This document shows positions 6,027-14,436 of a stretch of 38,588 nucleotides of DNA, piece after piece. How positions within the stretch are numbered: position 1 is the stretch's first letter; every line of letters starts with the position of its first letter. This DNA comes from a virus: positions 1 to 38,588 of the IMG/VR virus record IMGVR_UViG_3300013004_002241; one strand, 5' to 3'. The position numbers and the translations under genes were made by a program. The notes below the pieces were generated by a model. That model did not search any database. It saw only the letters and a list, made by a program, of their open reading frames with translations, and had not been told where the DNA came from.

Positions 6027-7233
6027 GCAGCTTACGTCTAACATCATCGTAAACGAGACAGACAATGTACTGTCCCAAGCGCCCGGGTCGATCAAGTACG
6101 ACAAGATACGACTGATGCGCAAAGACCCGACGATCTTTCTTGCAAGGCTGATGCTGCGGTCACCTATCATCGCGTCATCATGGACGATCGAGCGAGATGA
6201 TGCTGAATTGCAGGTTATCGCAGACGAGGTGTCCACCCAGCTGATGCCTTTGAGATTTCGCTTCCTTGAGTCCGCGTCCCAAGGCCTCATCGACTTTGGG
6301 TGGCAAGCTTTTGAAAAGGTGTGGTCCATAGAGAATGGTCGCTACACGCTCAAGAAGCTGAAACCTTTACTTCAAGACGTCACTGACATTCTTGTAGACA
6401 TTGACACTGGCAACTACATCGGAGTGAAGAATGGCACTGACGACGACGACGTCGAGCTGAAGCCTTTCGACTCGCTCCTGTTGAACATCAACGTTGAGTG
6501 CGACTATCATTACGGTCACTCGTACATGACTAACGCTGAACGCGCGTATGACGCGTCCGTTAGAGTTTCACGCAGCGCTGACATCTACGACAAGAAGATC
6601 GCAGGCGCCCACTGGCTGATTCGTTTCCCGGATGGTGGCGAGAGTTTGCATAACGGTGTGATGACACCTAATGACGTTATCGCCAAGGGCCTGTTGGATG
6701 CGCTTGAGAGCAGCGGTTCTTTCGCCATACCGCACAGAATACTCGACACGCTCGAGCAACTGTCAGGGACACAACCGCAAGCATGGCAGGTCGAGCTCAT
6801 CGAATCATCAGGGAGCGGTGCTAACTTTGAAGAGAGGCTACAGCGCTGTGATCGAGAAAAGGTTAGAGCCTTCGGTGTACCTGAACGATCCATCCTTGAG
6901 GGTCAATTCGGTACGAAAGCCGAAGCGGATTCACATGGCGACTTCGCGTTGCTTGGCATTGACCTACTGAACCAAAGCATCGTCGAGCAACTTAACACAC
7001 AGCTTGTGGATCAGATTCTCGAGCTCAATTATGGACCGCAGTACAAGAGCAGAGTGTATCTTAAAGCTCAACCGCTAAGCGATTCGTCTGTGTCTTACCT
7101 ACGTCAGCTGTACTCGACGATCTTATCGAACCCCGACGGGTTCATCTCAGAGTCCGCATCACTAGACATTGACGCCATTCGAGACCGATTGCAGATTCCA
7201 TACGTTGAGGTGCAAGATGCCTTTGGACCGTAA
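6019..7233 (+). CDS. Portal protein, Mu gp29/DUF935-like
   Basis: This 404-residue protein starts with GTG. Features typical of the Mu-type portal family are LARLMLRSPIIASSWTIE near the N-terminus, SQGLIDFGWQAFEKVW (about 95-110), the central loop with AGAHWLIRFPDGG, and FGVPERSILEGQFGTKAEADSHGDF around 290-315. Portal proteins form the dodecameric ring through which terminase drives DNA and on which the tail is assembled. The neighbours (terminase before; gp36-like adaptor and Mu F-like head protein after) support this. The GTG start lacks a clear Shine-Dalgarno and probably relies on coupling to the terminase, which it overlaps by 8 bases. Confidence 0.85.
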   Translation: MVKQLTSNIIVNETDNVLSQAPGSIKYDKIRLMRKDPTIFLARLMLRSPIIASSWTIERDDAELQVIADEVSTQLMPLRFRFLESASQGLIDFGWQAFEKVWSIENGRYTLKKLKPLLQDVTDILVDIDTGNYIGVKNGTDDDDVELKPFDSLLLNINVECDYHYGHSYMTNAERAYDASVRVSRSADIYDKKIAGAHWLIRFPDGGESLHNGVMTPNDVIAKGLLDALESSGSFAIPHRILDTLEQLSGTQPQAWQVELIESSGSGANFEERLQRCDREKVRAFGVPERSILEGQFGTKAEADSHGDFALLGIDLLNQSIVEQLNTQLVDQILELNYGPQYKSRVYLKAQPLSDSSVSYLRQLYSTILSNPDGFISESASLDIDAIRDRLQIPYVEVQDAFGP

Positions 7234-7573
7234 CACTTTAGAGTTAACTGTTGGTCGTGATAACGTTCGTAAGTGGGCTGACATGGACAATGACGGCGAC
7301 GAAGCCGACATCGAGCGTCGCGTAGAGCACGCTCTCGAGTGGGCCGCGCTGCACTTCAGCTCGCTCGCGCCTGGCGCTCCTAGCAACACCGTCTCAAACG
7401 ATGTCATACTGAAGTTCGCTGCAATATGGCTCTATGAATCGCGCGGCCGTGCAGAGGAAGATGCCACGCGTAGCCCTGTGGCACACTTACGAAAGTACTG
7501 TCACACGTGGGTTGACGCGTATAACAAGTCCACTATTCGTTTCACACCTCACACAGCACCGAGCATCATATGA
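7217..7573 (+). CDS. Head-tail connector/adaptor, gp36-like
   Basis: The start is ATG 7217, with GAGG six bases upstream; the frame is open back to 7169 but only inside the portal gene. The 118-residue protein is mostly helical: LTVGRDNVRKWADMDNDGDEADIERRVEHALEWA, then a long helix with ILKFAAIWLYESRGRAEED and a closing helix with HLRKYCHTWVDAYN. That pattern and its position after the portal fit the Mu gp36/DUF1320-type head-completion adaptors. The family call rests on helical pattern and synteny, not on a diagnostic motif. Confidence 0.6.
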   Translation: MPLDRNTLELTVGRDNVRKWADMDNDGDEADIERRVEHALEWAALHFSSLAPGAPSNTVSNDVILKFAAIWLYESRGRAEEDATRSPVAHLRKYCHTWVDAYNKSTIRFTPHTAPSII

Positions 7574-7914
7574 GTTCTGACCGGCTTTACTGGTATCGTC
7601 TCAAGGTCACGCGTATCATCGACGGTGACACATTTGAGGTCGTAATCGATAAGGGTCATCGAGACTACGCTGAACGGCGTGTACGCCTATATGGCGTCGA
7701 CGCCTACGAGAAGAACACGGAGCTTGGCTGGCGCGCCTATGAGATAGCTACCGACTTTCTTGTTCTCAACACGTGGTACTTTGCCAAGTCTCACCAAGAC
7801 AAGATCGATTCGTTCGGCCGGTATCTTTACGAGATCTTTCTTGACGACGGGTGCACCGTGTCTCTTGGACAGATGCTTATCGATAATAACGTCGCGGTAC
7901 CTAGGACGCGCTAA
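7570..7914 (+). CDS. Staphylococcal-nuclease-fold (TNase-like) protein
   Basis: This 114-residue protein is a clear thermonuclease homologue: VTRIIDGDTFEVVID (Asp20 is a calcium ligand position), RVRLYGVDAYE with Arg39, Asp44 and Glu47 spaced like SNase Arg35-Asp40-Glu43, and DSFGRYL with Arg84 like Arg87. All catalytic positions appear intact, so it should be an active calcium-dependent phosphodiesterase on DNA or RNA. No signal peptide is present. It is encoded inside the head operon, with an ATGA overlap to the adaptor gene before and an ATG overlap to the head morphogenesis gene after, suggesting a virion-linked or packaging-linked role. Confidence 0.85.
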   Translation: MSSDRLYWYRLKVTRIIDGDTFEVVIDKGHRDYAERRVRLYGVDAYEKNTELGWRAYEIATDFLVLNTWYFAKSHQDKIDSFGRYLYEIFLDDGCTVSLGQMLIDNNVAVPRTR

Positions 7915-8687
7915 TGCAAAACATCACCGCCCTGCAGACACGTGAACTCGCTCGCGTCGAGAACTCGATGGCGCTTGAGATACGAAAGGTGATGACGGCG
8001 TTTAAGCTCATTGCGATTCGTAGAGTTGCGCGCGGTGATTCGAGCATAATAACTCAAAAGGAAATCGATCGCCTAGTTCGAGTTATAGCTGCCGGGATGG
8101 CTGCTGCCTCGTCATTCGGGCAACGTAGAGCGCGTTTAAATGCACGCGTGGTAAAGGCTAGTATTATTGATCGGTTCGAAGACGATATGTCGTATATGCC
8201 ACAATCGTTACAACTAGTGACCGACTTTACCACGTCGATAAACGCCGACATAAACCAGTTCACTAGAGACCTCATCTCAGAGAATCTTCCAGTGTCGACG
8301 ATGAAGCGCAAACTATCAGAGCGCTTTGCAGCATTAGGCGTCAGCCCTACGAATGCGTATCAGCTCGAGAACATCGCCCGCACTCAGGCGCAGATTACTT
8401 ATAACGCAGCTAAGTATCGAGAAGAGCAGCAGGATTACATACAGGAAATTCTCTGGGGCTATAAGTATGTAACGACCGGCGACGAACGTGTAAGGGCTGA
8501 ACACGCTGTTCTTGAAGGTGTAACTTTGCCCAAAGACGATCCATTCTGGAAGCGGTATTATCCACCAAACGGGTGGTCGTGTAGGTGTCAAGTGATACCT
8601 ATCTTTGAAACACGAAAGATCAAGAGACCACCTAAGAACGTTGCGCCACCTGACCCTAAGTTCGCTAACACACCTGATCGCATATGA
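7914..8687 (+). CDS. Phage head morphogenesis protein, Mu F/SPP1 gp7-like
   Basis: This 257-residue protein has a long helical N-terminal part and the hallmark C-terminal domain: IARTQAQITYNAAKYRE, then WGYKYVTTGDERVRAEHAVLEG, then YYPPNGWSCRCQVIP (Cys residues about 232 and 234). This signature defines the minor head protein family that joins portal and capsid and is injected or retained in the head. Its ATG overlaps the nuclease stop and its end overlaps the protease/scaffold start by 4 bases. The call is secure; the exact role in this phage is not. Confidence 0.9.
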   Translation: MQNITALQTRELARVENSMALEIRKVMTAFKLIAIRRVARGDSSIITQKEIDRLVRVIAAGMAAASSFGQRRARLNARVVKASIIDRFEDDMSYMPQSLQLVTDFTTSINADINQFTRDLISENLPVSTMKRKLSERFAALGVSPTNAYQLENIARTQAQITYNAAKYREEQQDYIQEILWGYKYVTTGDERVRAEHAVLEGVTLPKDDPFWKRYYPPNGWSCRCQVIPIFETRKIKRPPKNVAPPDPKFANTPDRI

Positions 8688-9619
8688 TAACAGATGCACT
8701 CTACTTGACGATGTCCGGCAGCTTAGACGTGGCTGGTTCGGGCCTCATATGGGAGAAAGAGGTCATCTATGTCGCTGAGTTTACGAAAGGGAAGCAAGAG
8801 TTCCGCGTCGATGAGAAACTCATCGACCACTGGATTAAAGAGTTCGGCATAATGTCTCAGCATGGCTTCAAAGTCAAGCTGCCAGTTGAACACACTTTTG
8901 ATCCTGAGAAGAACAGGGGCCACGCCATTGCTTTTACTAAGAAGCTCGACTCTAAAGGTCGTATCGGCATGTTCGCTACTCTCGAGTTCTTAGATGCTGA
9001 AGCTGCGAAGCTTGCTCGCTCAACAGACGTAAGCATCTATTCTCCGCCTACATATCAGATGGGGAATGGGTATACTGCGAATAGACCGATAACGCATGTC
9101 GCGTTAACTGATTATCCTGTCGTACCCGGCCTCGATCCTTTTGAGACGTTGGCCGCTTCGCTTAAAGAGGTGATGGAGATGTCAATCAAAGACTTAGCTG
9201 CGAAGCTGAGCATGTCGATCCCAGCTGAAGTTACCGATGATGACGCGATCTCTGAGCTCATCGTCGCCGAGGTAACAAAGCTCAGGTCCGCGGCCGCAGA
9301 TGCGACCAAGCCGAACGATAAGACCGCGGCTATGGAAGCGTCGATGACCAAGATGATGAAGGAACTTCGCTCTACCAAGATCGATGCACTCGTATTGGAC
9401 TGCAAACTGACTCCTGCTGAGGCTACTCAGTGGAAGAAGACGTACTCTGAACCTACCACGGTTAGCTTCAGCGTCAATGACGGTTTTGACTCAGCGTTCT
9501 CTCTCGCGGCTCAACGGACTCCGATCGCTAAACTAGGCGAGAAGACCGCGTCGCAGTACAATTTCGATCCCGAAACCAATCCTCTGATGAAAGACGCAAA
9601 GCGTCGGGCTGGAGCGTAA
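8684..9619 (+). CDS. Capsid maturation protease/scaffold, Mu I-like
   Basis: This 311-residue protein has two regions. Residues 1-160 match the head-protease domain of Mu I-type proteins: VKLPVEHTFDPEKNRGHAIAF contains the candidate catalytic His, and STDVSIYSPPTY and RPITHVALTDYPVVPG are typical of this serine-protease class (Ser/His). Residues 165-311 are helical, with KLRSAAADATKPNDKTAAMEASMTKMMKELR, a scaffold-like coiled region. Such fusions scaffold procapsid assembly and then degrade the scaffold. It lies between the head morphogenesis gene and the decoration and capsid genes, as expected. Confidence 0.8.
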   Translation: MITDALYLTMSGSLDVAGSGLIWEKEVIYVAEFTKGKQEFRVDEKLIDHWIKEFGIMSQHGFKVKLPVEHTFDPEKNRGHAIAFTKKLDSKGRIGMFATLEFLDAEAAKLARSTDVSIYSPPTYQMGNGYTANRPITHVALTDYPVVPGLDPFETLAASLKEVMEMSIKDLAAKLSMSIPAEVTDDDAISELIVAEVTKLRSAAADATKPNDKTAAMEASMTKMMKELRSTKIDALVLDCKLTPAEATQWKKTYSEPTTVSFSVNDGFDSAFSLAAQRTPIAKLGEKTASQYNFDPETNPLMKDAKRRAGA

Positions 9620-9622
9620 CAC

Positions 9623-10057
9623 GTGCCAAGCACAACACAAAAAGCTAACATCGGCGACCTCATGATGAGCGAATATCATGAGTCGTACAACTTCGAAGCG
9701 CTGTTCCTGGCAGCCGCCGTTACGGTGCCGGTGAATGCGGAAGTCCTCGGGTACCCAGTAGTGGTGTCTGGCACGACCGCCACCATCCAAACTGCGGCCC
9801 AGGTCACTGCGTTCACCGCTGCGTCATCGTGCAATGTCATTGCCGACGACACGCCAGCTGTCGCCGCATTTTCAGCGGTGGCTTCAACAGTCAAGTACCG
9901 CGTCTTGCGACGTGGCCCCGCCATCGTTCATCGTTCAGGTCTCAGGACGGCTGATCCCGCAGCAGCCAACTACGATATGACCAAGTTCATCGCTGCGCTT
10001 CTCGTCGCCGGCATCGTTGTTGTCAACGAAACCGGTCTGACCGCCACGATCTCTTAA
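9623..10057 (+). CDS. Head decoration protein, lambda gpD-like
   Basis: This 144-residue protein starts with GTG at 9623, with GGAG eight bases upstream. It is Ala/Val/Thr-rich and beta-strand-rich, with VKYRVLRRGPAIVHRSGL near residues 93-110. It sits between the protease/scaffold and the major capsid gene, the place occupied by gpD-type cement proteins that trimerise on the mature shell. The identification rests on composition, size and synteny; no invariant motif exists. A head fibre or other capsid-associated role is the alternative. Confidence 0.65.
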   Translation: MPSTTQKANIGDLMMSEYHESYNFEALFLAAAVTVPVNAEVLGYPVVVSGTTATIQTAAQVTAFTAASSCNVIADDTPAVAAFSAVASTVKYRVLRRGPAIVHRSGLRTADPAAANYDMTKFIAALLVAGIVVVNETGLTATIS

Positions 10058-10067
10058 GGAGGCTGCT

Positions 10068-11057
10068 TTGCTTGACATCTTCACCGGTGACGCCTTTGGC
10101 GTCATCTCATTAACGAGCTCGATGGAGATTCTTCCTGTGATGCCAACTCGACTGAGCGAGTTGGGTCTCTTTTCCGAAGAGGGGGTTAGCACCACCACTG
10201 TCGGGATTGAGTTCAGGAACGGATCGCTGTCGCTCATTCCAACCCAACCTCGAGGCACGATGCCCGAGTACGGGCGTGACGAAAAGCGTATCGTACGCAC
10301 GTTCGCCATTCCTCACATCCCGAAGAACGGGTCCATCAAAGCTGAAGAGGTTCAAAACCTCCGAGCCTTTGGTAGCAATGATTCAACCCAAGCCGTAGCT
10401 GCGGTCGTGAACACCAAGCTAACTGGGTTGAAGCAAGACCACGAGTTCACCGCTGAATGGCACAAGATGGGTGCGCTTCGAGGTGTACTGTTGGACGCTG
10501 ACGGCACAACCGTCATCTACAACATCTTCAACGAGTTTGGCATCAGCGAGACTAACGTCAACTTTCCAATGGCGACCGCTAACGGTGTAGCAACTGCCGC
10601 ACGCACCGTAGGTCGTAATATGCGAACGGCGTTGGGCCAGTTGACGTACCGATCGCTTCGCGCACTCTGCAGCCCGTCGTTCTTTGAATCATTCATCAAC
10701 AGCGTGGATGTGAAAGCAGCGTACGATAAGTGGCAGGACGGTCAGTTCTTCCGTGATGAGCAGCGTAAAGGTTTCCTTTACCAAGGCATCTATTGGGAAG
10801 AGTTCGACGCTTCGGTCGGTGCGACGCCGTACGTCCCGGTGAACAACTGTCGGTTCATTGCTGAAGGCGTACCTGGTCTCTTTAAGCGGTACAATGCGCC
10901 CGCTGACTTTATGGAGACCGTGAACACTGTCGGCAAGGCGTACTACGCGAAGCAAGAACCTCAGCGCTTTGGCAAGGGTGTAGACCTTCACACCCAGTCA
11001 AACCCGCTTCACATCTGCGTACGACCGCAGACACTCATCCGAGGCACTGCAACCTAA
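10068..11057 (+). CDS. Major capsid protein, lambda gpE family
   Basis: This 329-residue protein has the features of the E-type HK97-fold capsid family: FTGDAFGVISLTSSMEILPVMPTRL at the start, a long beta strand RIVRTFAIPHIPKNGSIKAEEVQNLRAFGS (about 84-115), a central spine-helix region with VGRNMRTALG, and a C-terminal GVPGLFKRYNAPADFMETVNTVGKAYYAKQEP. The start codon is TTG at 10068, supported by a near-perfect AAGGAGG at 10056-10062 and by the conserved N-terminus. Use of TTG for what should be the most abundant virion protein is notable; the strong Shine-Dalgarno presumably compensates. Confidence 0.9.
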   Translation: MLDIFTGDAFGVISLTSSMEILPVMPTRLSELGLFSEEGVSTTTVGIEFRNGSLSLIPTQPRGTMPEYGRDEKRIVRTFAIPHIPKNGSIKAEEVQNLRAFGSNDSTQAVAAVVNTKLTGLKQDHEFTAEWHKMGALRGVLLDADGTTVIYNIFNEFGISETNVNFPMATANGVATAARTVGRNMRTALGQLTYRSLRALCSPSFFESFINSVDVKAAYDKWQDGQFFRDEQRKGFLYQGIYWEEFDASVGATPYVPVNNCRFIAEGVPGLFKRYNAPADFMETVNTVGKAYYAKQEPQRFGKGVDLHTQSNPLHICVRPQTLIRGTAT

Positions 11058-11058
11058 G

Positions 11059-11568
11059 ATGATTGAGACGAATGTCACAATCTCACTAGACAAGCTTAAG
11101 CTGTGGCGGAAGTCAATTCGGTCACAGCTTAAGCAGTCTTCTGCCGGCCCTCTTACTGATGTCTTTAAACAGTGGGCCGTACGCTACCGTTCTTTCGCGC
11201 AAGAACGGTTTGATCGAGCAAGTAAGGGCGATGGTACGTGGGAGCCGCTGTCTCCATCTACGATAGCTCGCCGTAGAAAAGGCTCGTCGACAATTCTTCG
11301 CGACACGGGCACGTTGTTCGCGGCACTAGCACCGATGTGGGCTGCGCAACCTGGCAGCATCAACGAACTCATAGACGGCGGTGTGAGAGTAGGCTTTGGA
11401 GGCTCGGCGTCTCACCCTGAAGGCTTCGCAACTATCGCACAGATCGCCAGCTACCATCAAACTGGCGGCGGTCGGCTACCTAAGCGCGAGATTATCGTAC
11501 AACCAACGTCAGCTGTAATAAGCGCGTTTGCATCTGATCTTGAAAGGGCTCTAAAGAATGCTGAATGA
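11059..11568 (+). CDS. Phage virion morphogenesis/tail completion protein, Mu gpG-like
   Basis: This 169-residue protein carries the recognisable signature PLTDVFKQWAVRYRSFAQERFDRASKGDGTWEPLSPSTIARR, followed by STILRDTGTLFAAL (about residues 30-90). It is shared by the tail-completion and virion morphogenesis family (P2 gpS and Mu gpG relatives). These proteins act at the head-tail interface. It begins one base after the capsid stop and overlaps the next gene by 11 bases. A central GGVRVGFGG is typical of the beta part of the family. Confidence 0.8.
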   Translation: MIETNVTISLDKLKLWRKSIRSQLKQSSAGPLTDVFKQWAVRYRSFAQERFDRASKGDGTWEPLSPSTIARRRKGSSTILRDTGTLFAALAPMWAAQPGSINELIDGGVRVGFGGSASHPEGFATIAQIASYHQTGGGRLPKREIIVQPTSAVISAFASDLERALKNAE

Positions 11569-12052
11569 AATTTACAACTTCATATTCAATCAGTTAAAGC
11601 GCACTGCACCGGACTTCATACGCGATGGTAACATGCAAGCGATGACTGAGTCGGACTTCTCAGCCAAAAGAGCAGTGTCAACGTCTGACTTCCCTGAGAT
11701 ACAGATGGGGCTCGTTCGCGTAGTAGGCCCCCTGTCGTCTACGTCCTCACACTCTAAGTATGAACTCGAGTACGACATAAGCGTAGCGAGTGGTGACTTG
11801 ACGCAAGAGCGTATTAACGACATAATGTGGTGGCTCATGACCCGTGTTCAGTACCTCAACATGAATAGGGGTATATTCGACTATAAGAGTTCCCAGCCTA
11901 TTACGTCCGTTACGTTTTCGGATAGCGTGGTAGGGCTAAAGGTAGAAGAAAAGATGCGAAGTATCGTCGGCTTTTCTTCAGTGTCTAAGATAAGGGTTTT
12001 AGTCAATGTACCGCATCATCTGTTCATTCCTACTAATTGTGACAATGTGTAA
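11558..12052 (+). CDS. Hypothetical neck/tail terminator candidate
   Basis: I do not recognise this 164-residue protein. It starts with a helix (LNEIYNFIFNQLKRTAP), then alternating strands (IQMGLVRVVGPLS, KYELEYDISVASG), a helix (TQERINDIMWWLMTRVQYLN) and more strands, the general plan of small tail-terminator or gp37-like proteins. It follows the tail-completion gene, which supports a neck role. Its 3' end overlaps the next gene, which encodes a signal peptide, by 47 bases in another frame. Confidence 0.5.
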   Translation: MLNEIYNFIFNQLKRTAPDFIRDGNMQAMTESDFSAKRAVSTSDFPEIQMGLVRVVGPLSSTSSHSKYELEYDISVASGDLTQERINDIMWWLMTRVQYLNMNRGIFDYKSSQPITSVTFSDSVVGLKVEEKMRSIVGFSSVSKIRVLVNVPHHLFIPTNCDNV

Positions 12053-12401
12053 CGGCGTCTTCGCGCAGGACAAGCCACCGCCCGAAAAGAAGTCGCCTGT
12101 CGTATTTCAAGACGAAGCAACACCGCAGTCACTCACGTCGTTTCGTCGCTCGCTGGTTCGAGCCGCTGAAGAAGCCCATGATTCCGGCGAGATCACGCGT
12201 GGAGAGCTGTTCAAGATCCGCATCTCGTCCCTCAGCCGCCCAGTTTTGAGGCAGATGCAACAAGCAGTTGCTGAACAGGCTGTACACGAAGGCAAAATCG
12301 TCGCAGGCTCACCGATGAGCGCAGTGAACTGGGACAACCTGCTCCAGTTTATTAAAGAGTTGCTACCAATCATCCTCGAAATCGTCAAGATGTTCTCCTA
12401 A
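12006..12401 (+). CDS. Exported protein with C-terminal hydrophobic helix
   Basis: This 131-residue protein starts with a strong signal peptide (MYRIICSFLLIVTMCNGVFA, cleavage likely before QDK). The mature part has a Pro/Lys-rich linker, a helical domain with RRSLVRAAEEAHDSGEITRGELFKIRISSLSRPVLRQMQQAVAEQAVHEGK, and a final amphipathic or hydrophobic helix LLQFIKELLPIILEIVKMF. An exported protein with a terminal hydrophobic helix in a phage suggests a spanin, pinholin regulator or envelope-targeted protein. It heads a four-gene cassette with another exported protein, a papain-like hydrolase and a multi-TM protein. Confidence 0.65.
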   Translation: MYRIICSFLLIVTMCNGVFAQDKPPPEKKSPVVFQDEATPQSLTSFRRSLVRAAEEAHDSGEITRGELFKIRISSLSRPVLRQMQQAVAEQAVHEGKIVAGSPMSAVNWDNLLQFIKELLPIILEIVKMFS

Positions 12402-12402
12402 C

Positions 12403-13101
12403 ATGCGATCACTGCTCCTATTATTAACTTTGACGTCGTCGGCATTTGCACAGATCGAGACCTCCGTCTCGAAAGTGAAAGTGTTCGACGGCGTCGTTGG
12501 TGCTCGACCCGTCGGAAGTCTCCTCTTCATTGACGCTGTTAGCGAGCCTAAGCTTATTGATGCCGCCATCATTAAGATCGTAACCCCTGCAAAGTTTGTT
12601 AGGGTTCGCGCAAGATTCAAAGGTACATTTGACCTCATGCCCTTACAGAAGATAAGTGAGACCGAGCATGCGCTCATTGGGCAAGGTCGTTTCGCTGTTG
12701 AGATCACGACGTTCGACCCTACGATGGGGATTGATGATGCCGTTGTTGATGTGGAACTGCAAGAGCTGGAACCAGATCTTCCTGACAGTGGTAAGTTTGA
12801 TGGCATTGCAGCTCGCGTTAGGTCTTGGTCGAAAGGCTTACCGAAAAATAAGGAGCTAGCGGCTTGCTATGCGGACGCGTCACGTCGTTTACTAGAAGAG
12901 CCCGCAATGACAATCAACATCGCGGCTGATCAAATAGTCGTCTGTAGAAACAAAGTGCTGCAAAATGGCATCCAGGGCTATACAAAGTTCATTGAGGAGC
13001 TAAACTCGGATCTTAAATCCCGTTGGAGTTCCGCCCCGTTCACCAAAACGCTAATGTCGGAATACTACCAAGAAGTTTCAAGAGGCCTGTCTAATGAATA
13101 A
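12403..13101 (+). CDS. Exported hypothetical protein
   Basis: This 232-residue protein has a typical signal peptide (MRSLLLLLTLTSSAFA before QIE). The first half of the mature chain is beta-rich (AAIIKIVTPAKFVRVRARFKG, then GQGRFAVEITTF), like a beta-sandwich. The second half is helical (KELAACYADASRRLLEEP, INIAADQIVVCRNKVLQNGIQGYTKFIEELNSDLKSRW). It begins two bases after the previous exported protein and overlaps the papain-like gene by 8 bases. Sitting between structural modules but carrying an export signal, it most likely acts in the periplasm or outer envelope during lysis. Family unknown. Confidence 0.65.
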   Translation: MRSLLLLLTLTSSAFAQIETSVSKVKVFDGVVGARPVGSLLFIDAVSEPKLIDAAIIKIVTPAKFVRVRARFKGTFDLMPLQKISETEHALIGQGRFAVEITTFDPTMGIDDAVVDVELQELEPDLPDSGKFDGIAARVRSWSKGLPKNKELAACYADASRRLLEEPAMTINIAADQIVVCRNKVLQNGIQGYTKFIEELNSDLKSRWSSAPFTKTLMSEYYQEVSRGLSNE

Positions 13102-14107
13102 CTTTCAAGGCTGGGGTCCACCGGACAATACATCTGTTGAAGACAGACTCACGCACGAGCGTCGAGGCTTCGATCGTCTGTACAGCGACATGCCTGTGTT
13201 AGCTGGAAAACGATCTGGAGCGCCGTTAACGAACCTAATGACTGAAAGATGGGAGCAGTTTCAGTCAGGCAAAGGGAGAGGTGCTGGTTCGTTCGACTTG
13301 ACGCTCGTGCAGGAGTTTACTTGGGGCAAGGGCTTTGACTGGCTGCCTCAGATCATTGGGAGCTGCGTTGCTAGCAACACACTCCGTCCTTGGGTGACTC
13401 GATCCTGCTACCAGATCGGTATGCGGGGTGATGGGAGCGAGTTTCTTGGACGAAATGAATTCTCACCATTCAACTTATCATTCTATGCGCCGTTCTCATA
13501 CGGTGAGGCACGCCGTCGGGCTAACATGAAAGGCGCAACATCGCGCGATGACGGGTTGTACTGCGAGGCTATGTACAACTCTCTCACAAAATGTGGAGTG
13601 CTACCGTGCAGCACGCCTGTGCTCATTGATTTACTTAAGAGACTTAACGTCGCTGGCGAGCGTGACTTCCCAGAGCCTCAGAATGCTCAAGTGTACCGCC
13701 AGTTTGGCAACTGGCAGCATCTCGATGAGCTGATCAAGTATTGCGACTTCAGGCTGCTTGAAACTCAAACACTAACAACTGCCGACGAGCTGTTAGCCGC
13801 GGGCAAAGAGTTTAAGCCCGCGTCTGTATGTAGCCCTGTCGCAATTCGTAAGATCGGGACGCATAAAGACGGTTTCGACATTCACGCCCGGGACCCTAAC
13901 AACACGTGGATGCACTGCATGAGTTTCCAAGGATTCGTCTTGTCATCAGACGGCAAGGTGTTTCAGAAACTTTGCAACAAGTCATGGGGCCCTGAACGCG
14001 TATACAACGTACCCATCGAAGAAGTCGATGCCTGGTTCAAGCGTAAGATTCTTACCGTCCAGACCATCGGCGAAATCGATCTTCCCAAGTCAGTACCATT
14101 CACTTAA
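13094..14107 (+). CDS. Papain-like (C1-type) cysteine hydrolase; candidate endolysin
   Basis: This 337-residue protein shows the papain order of catalytic elements: QIIGSCVASNTLRP with Gln86 as oxyanion-hole residue and Cys91 as nucleophile on a following helix, WMHCMSFQGFV with His274 at the start of a strand, and LCNKSWGPE with Asn295 and Trp298, resembling the Asn-Ser-Trp-Gly of papains but with one extra residue. The first 85 residues are an unrecognised N-terminal region without a signal peptide. It may cleave peptide crosslinks of the wall or process virion or host proteins. Its neighbours (two exported proteins upstream, a TM protein downstream) favour lysis. The catalytic reading is by eye. 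Confidence 0.6.
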   Translation: MNNFQGWGPPDNTSVEDRLTHERRGFDRLYSDMPVLAGKRSGAPLTNLMTERWEQFQSGKGRGAGSFDLTLVQEFTWGKGFDWLPQIIGSCVASNTLRPWVTRSCYQIGMRGDGSEFLGRNEFSPFNLSFYAPFSYGEARRRANMKGATSRDDGLYCEAMYNSLTKCGVLPCSTPVLIDLLKRLNVAGERDFPEPQNAQVYRQFGNWQHLDELIKYCDFRLLETQTLTTADELLAAGKEFKPASVCSPVAIRKIGTHKDGFDIHARDPNNTWMHCMSFQGFVLSSDGKVFQKLCNKSWGPERVYNVPIEEVDAWFKRKILTVQTIGEIDLPKSVPFT

Positions 14108-14436
14108 TGGAGACCGTGGTGGATGTTAGAACAGGAGTTATCTTCTATGCCACAGTGTGGCTCATCGGGTTCACGACCGCATTTGTTCGCGTATTGCGCG
14201 ATGACGATTATAAATCTCTTGTGCACTGCATTAGTGTCAGTAGTGCATCTGGATTTTTCTGCTTCGCAGTCATTAGCATTACTGGCGATGATAACGTTAA
14301 TGATATCAGTAGAAACTGGTATTGGCTGGGTGTTGCAGCACTTATGGGTTTAGCTGTTAAAGAGCAAGATGCGATCGCTCGAGCATTGCTCTCTAAGATC
14401 TTAAAGGTGTTTACCGATGACGACATTAGGCCCTAA
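14107..14436 (+). CDS. Multi-spanning membrane protein, holin candidate
   Basis: This 109-residue protein has three likely TM helices: VIFYATVWLIGFTTAFVRVL (about 11-30), CISVSSASGFFCFAVISITG (about 41-60) and NWYWLGVAALMGLAV (about 70-84), followed by a polar C-terminal tail. Size, topology and adjacency to a candidate cell-wall hydrolase fit a class I holin. Its ATG overlaps the hydrolase stop (TAATGG), so the two are co-translated. It overlaps the next gene by 20 bases. Holin identity is inference from topology and position. Confidence 0.6.
   Translation: METVVDVRTGVIFYATVWLIGFTTAFVRVLRDDDYKSLVHCISVSSASGFFCFAVISITGDDNVNDISRNWYWLGVAALMGLAVKEQDAIARALLSKILKVFTDDDIRP

Noticed and set aside
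12006-12401. Reading the first exported protein as an Rz-type spanin
   Set aside because: A spanin would need an inner-membrane anchor plus coiled coil and a partner lipoprotein; no lipobox was seen in either exported protein.
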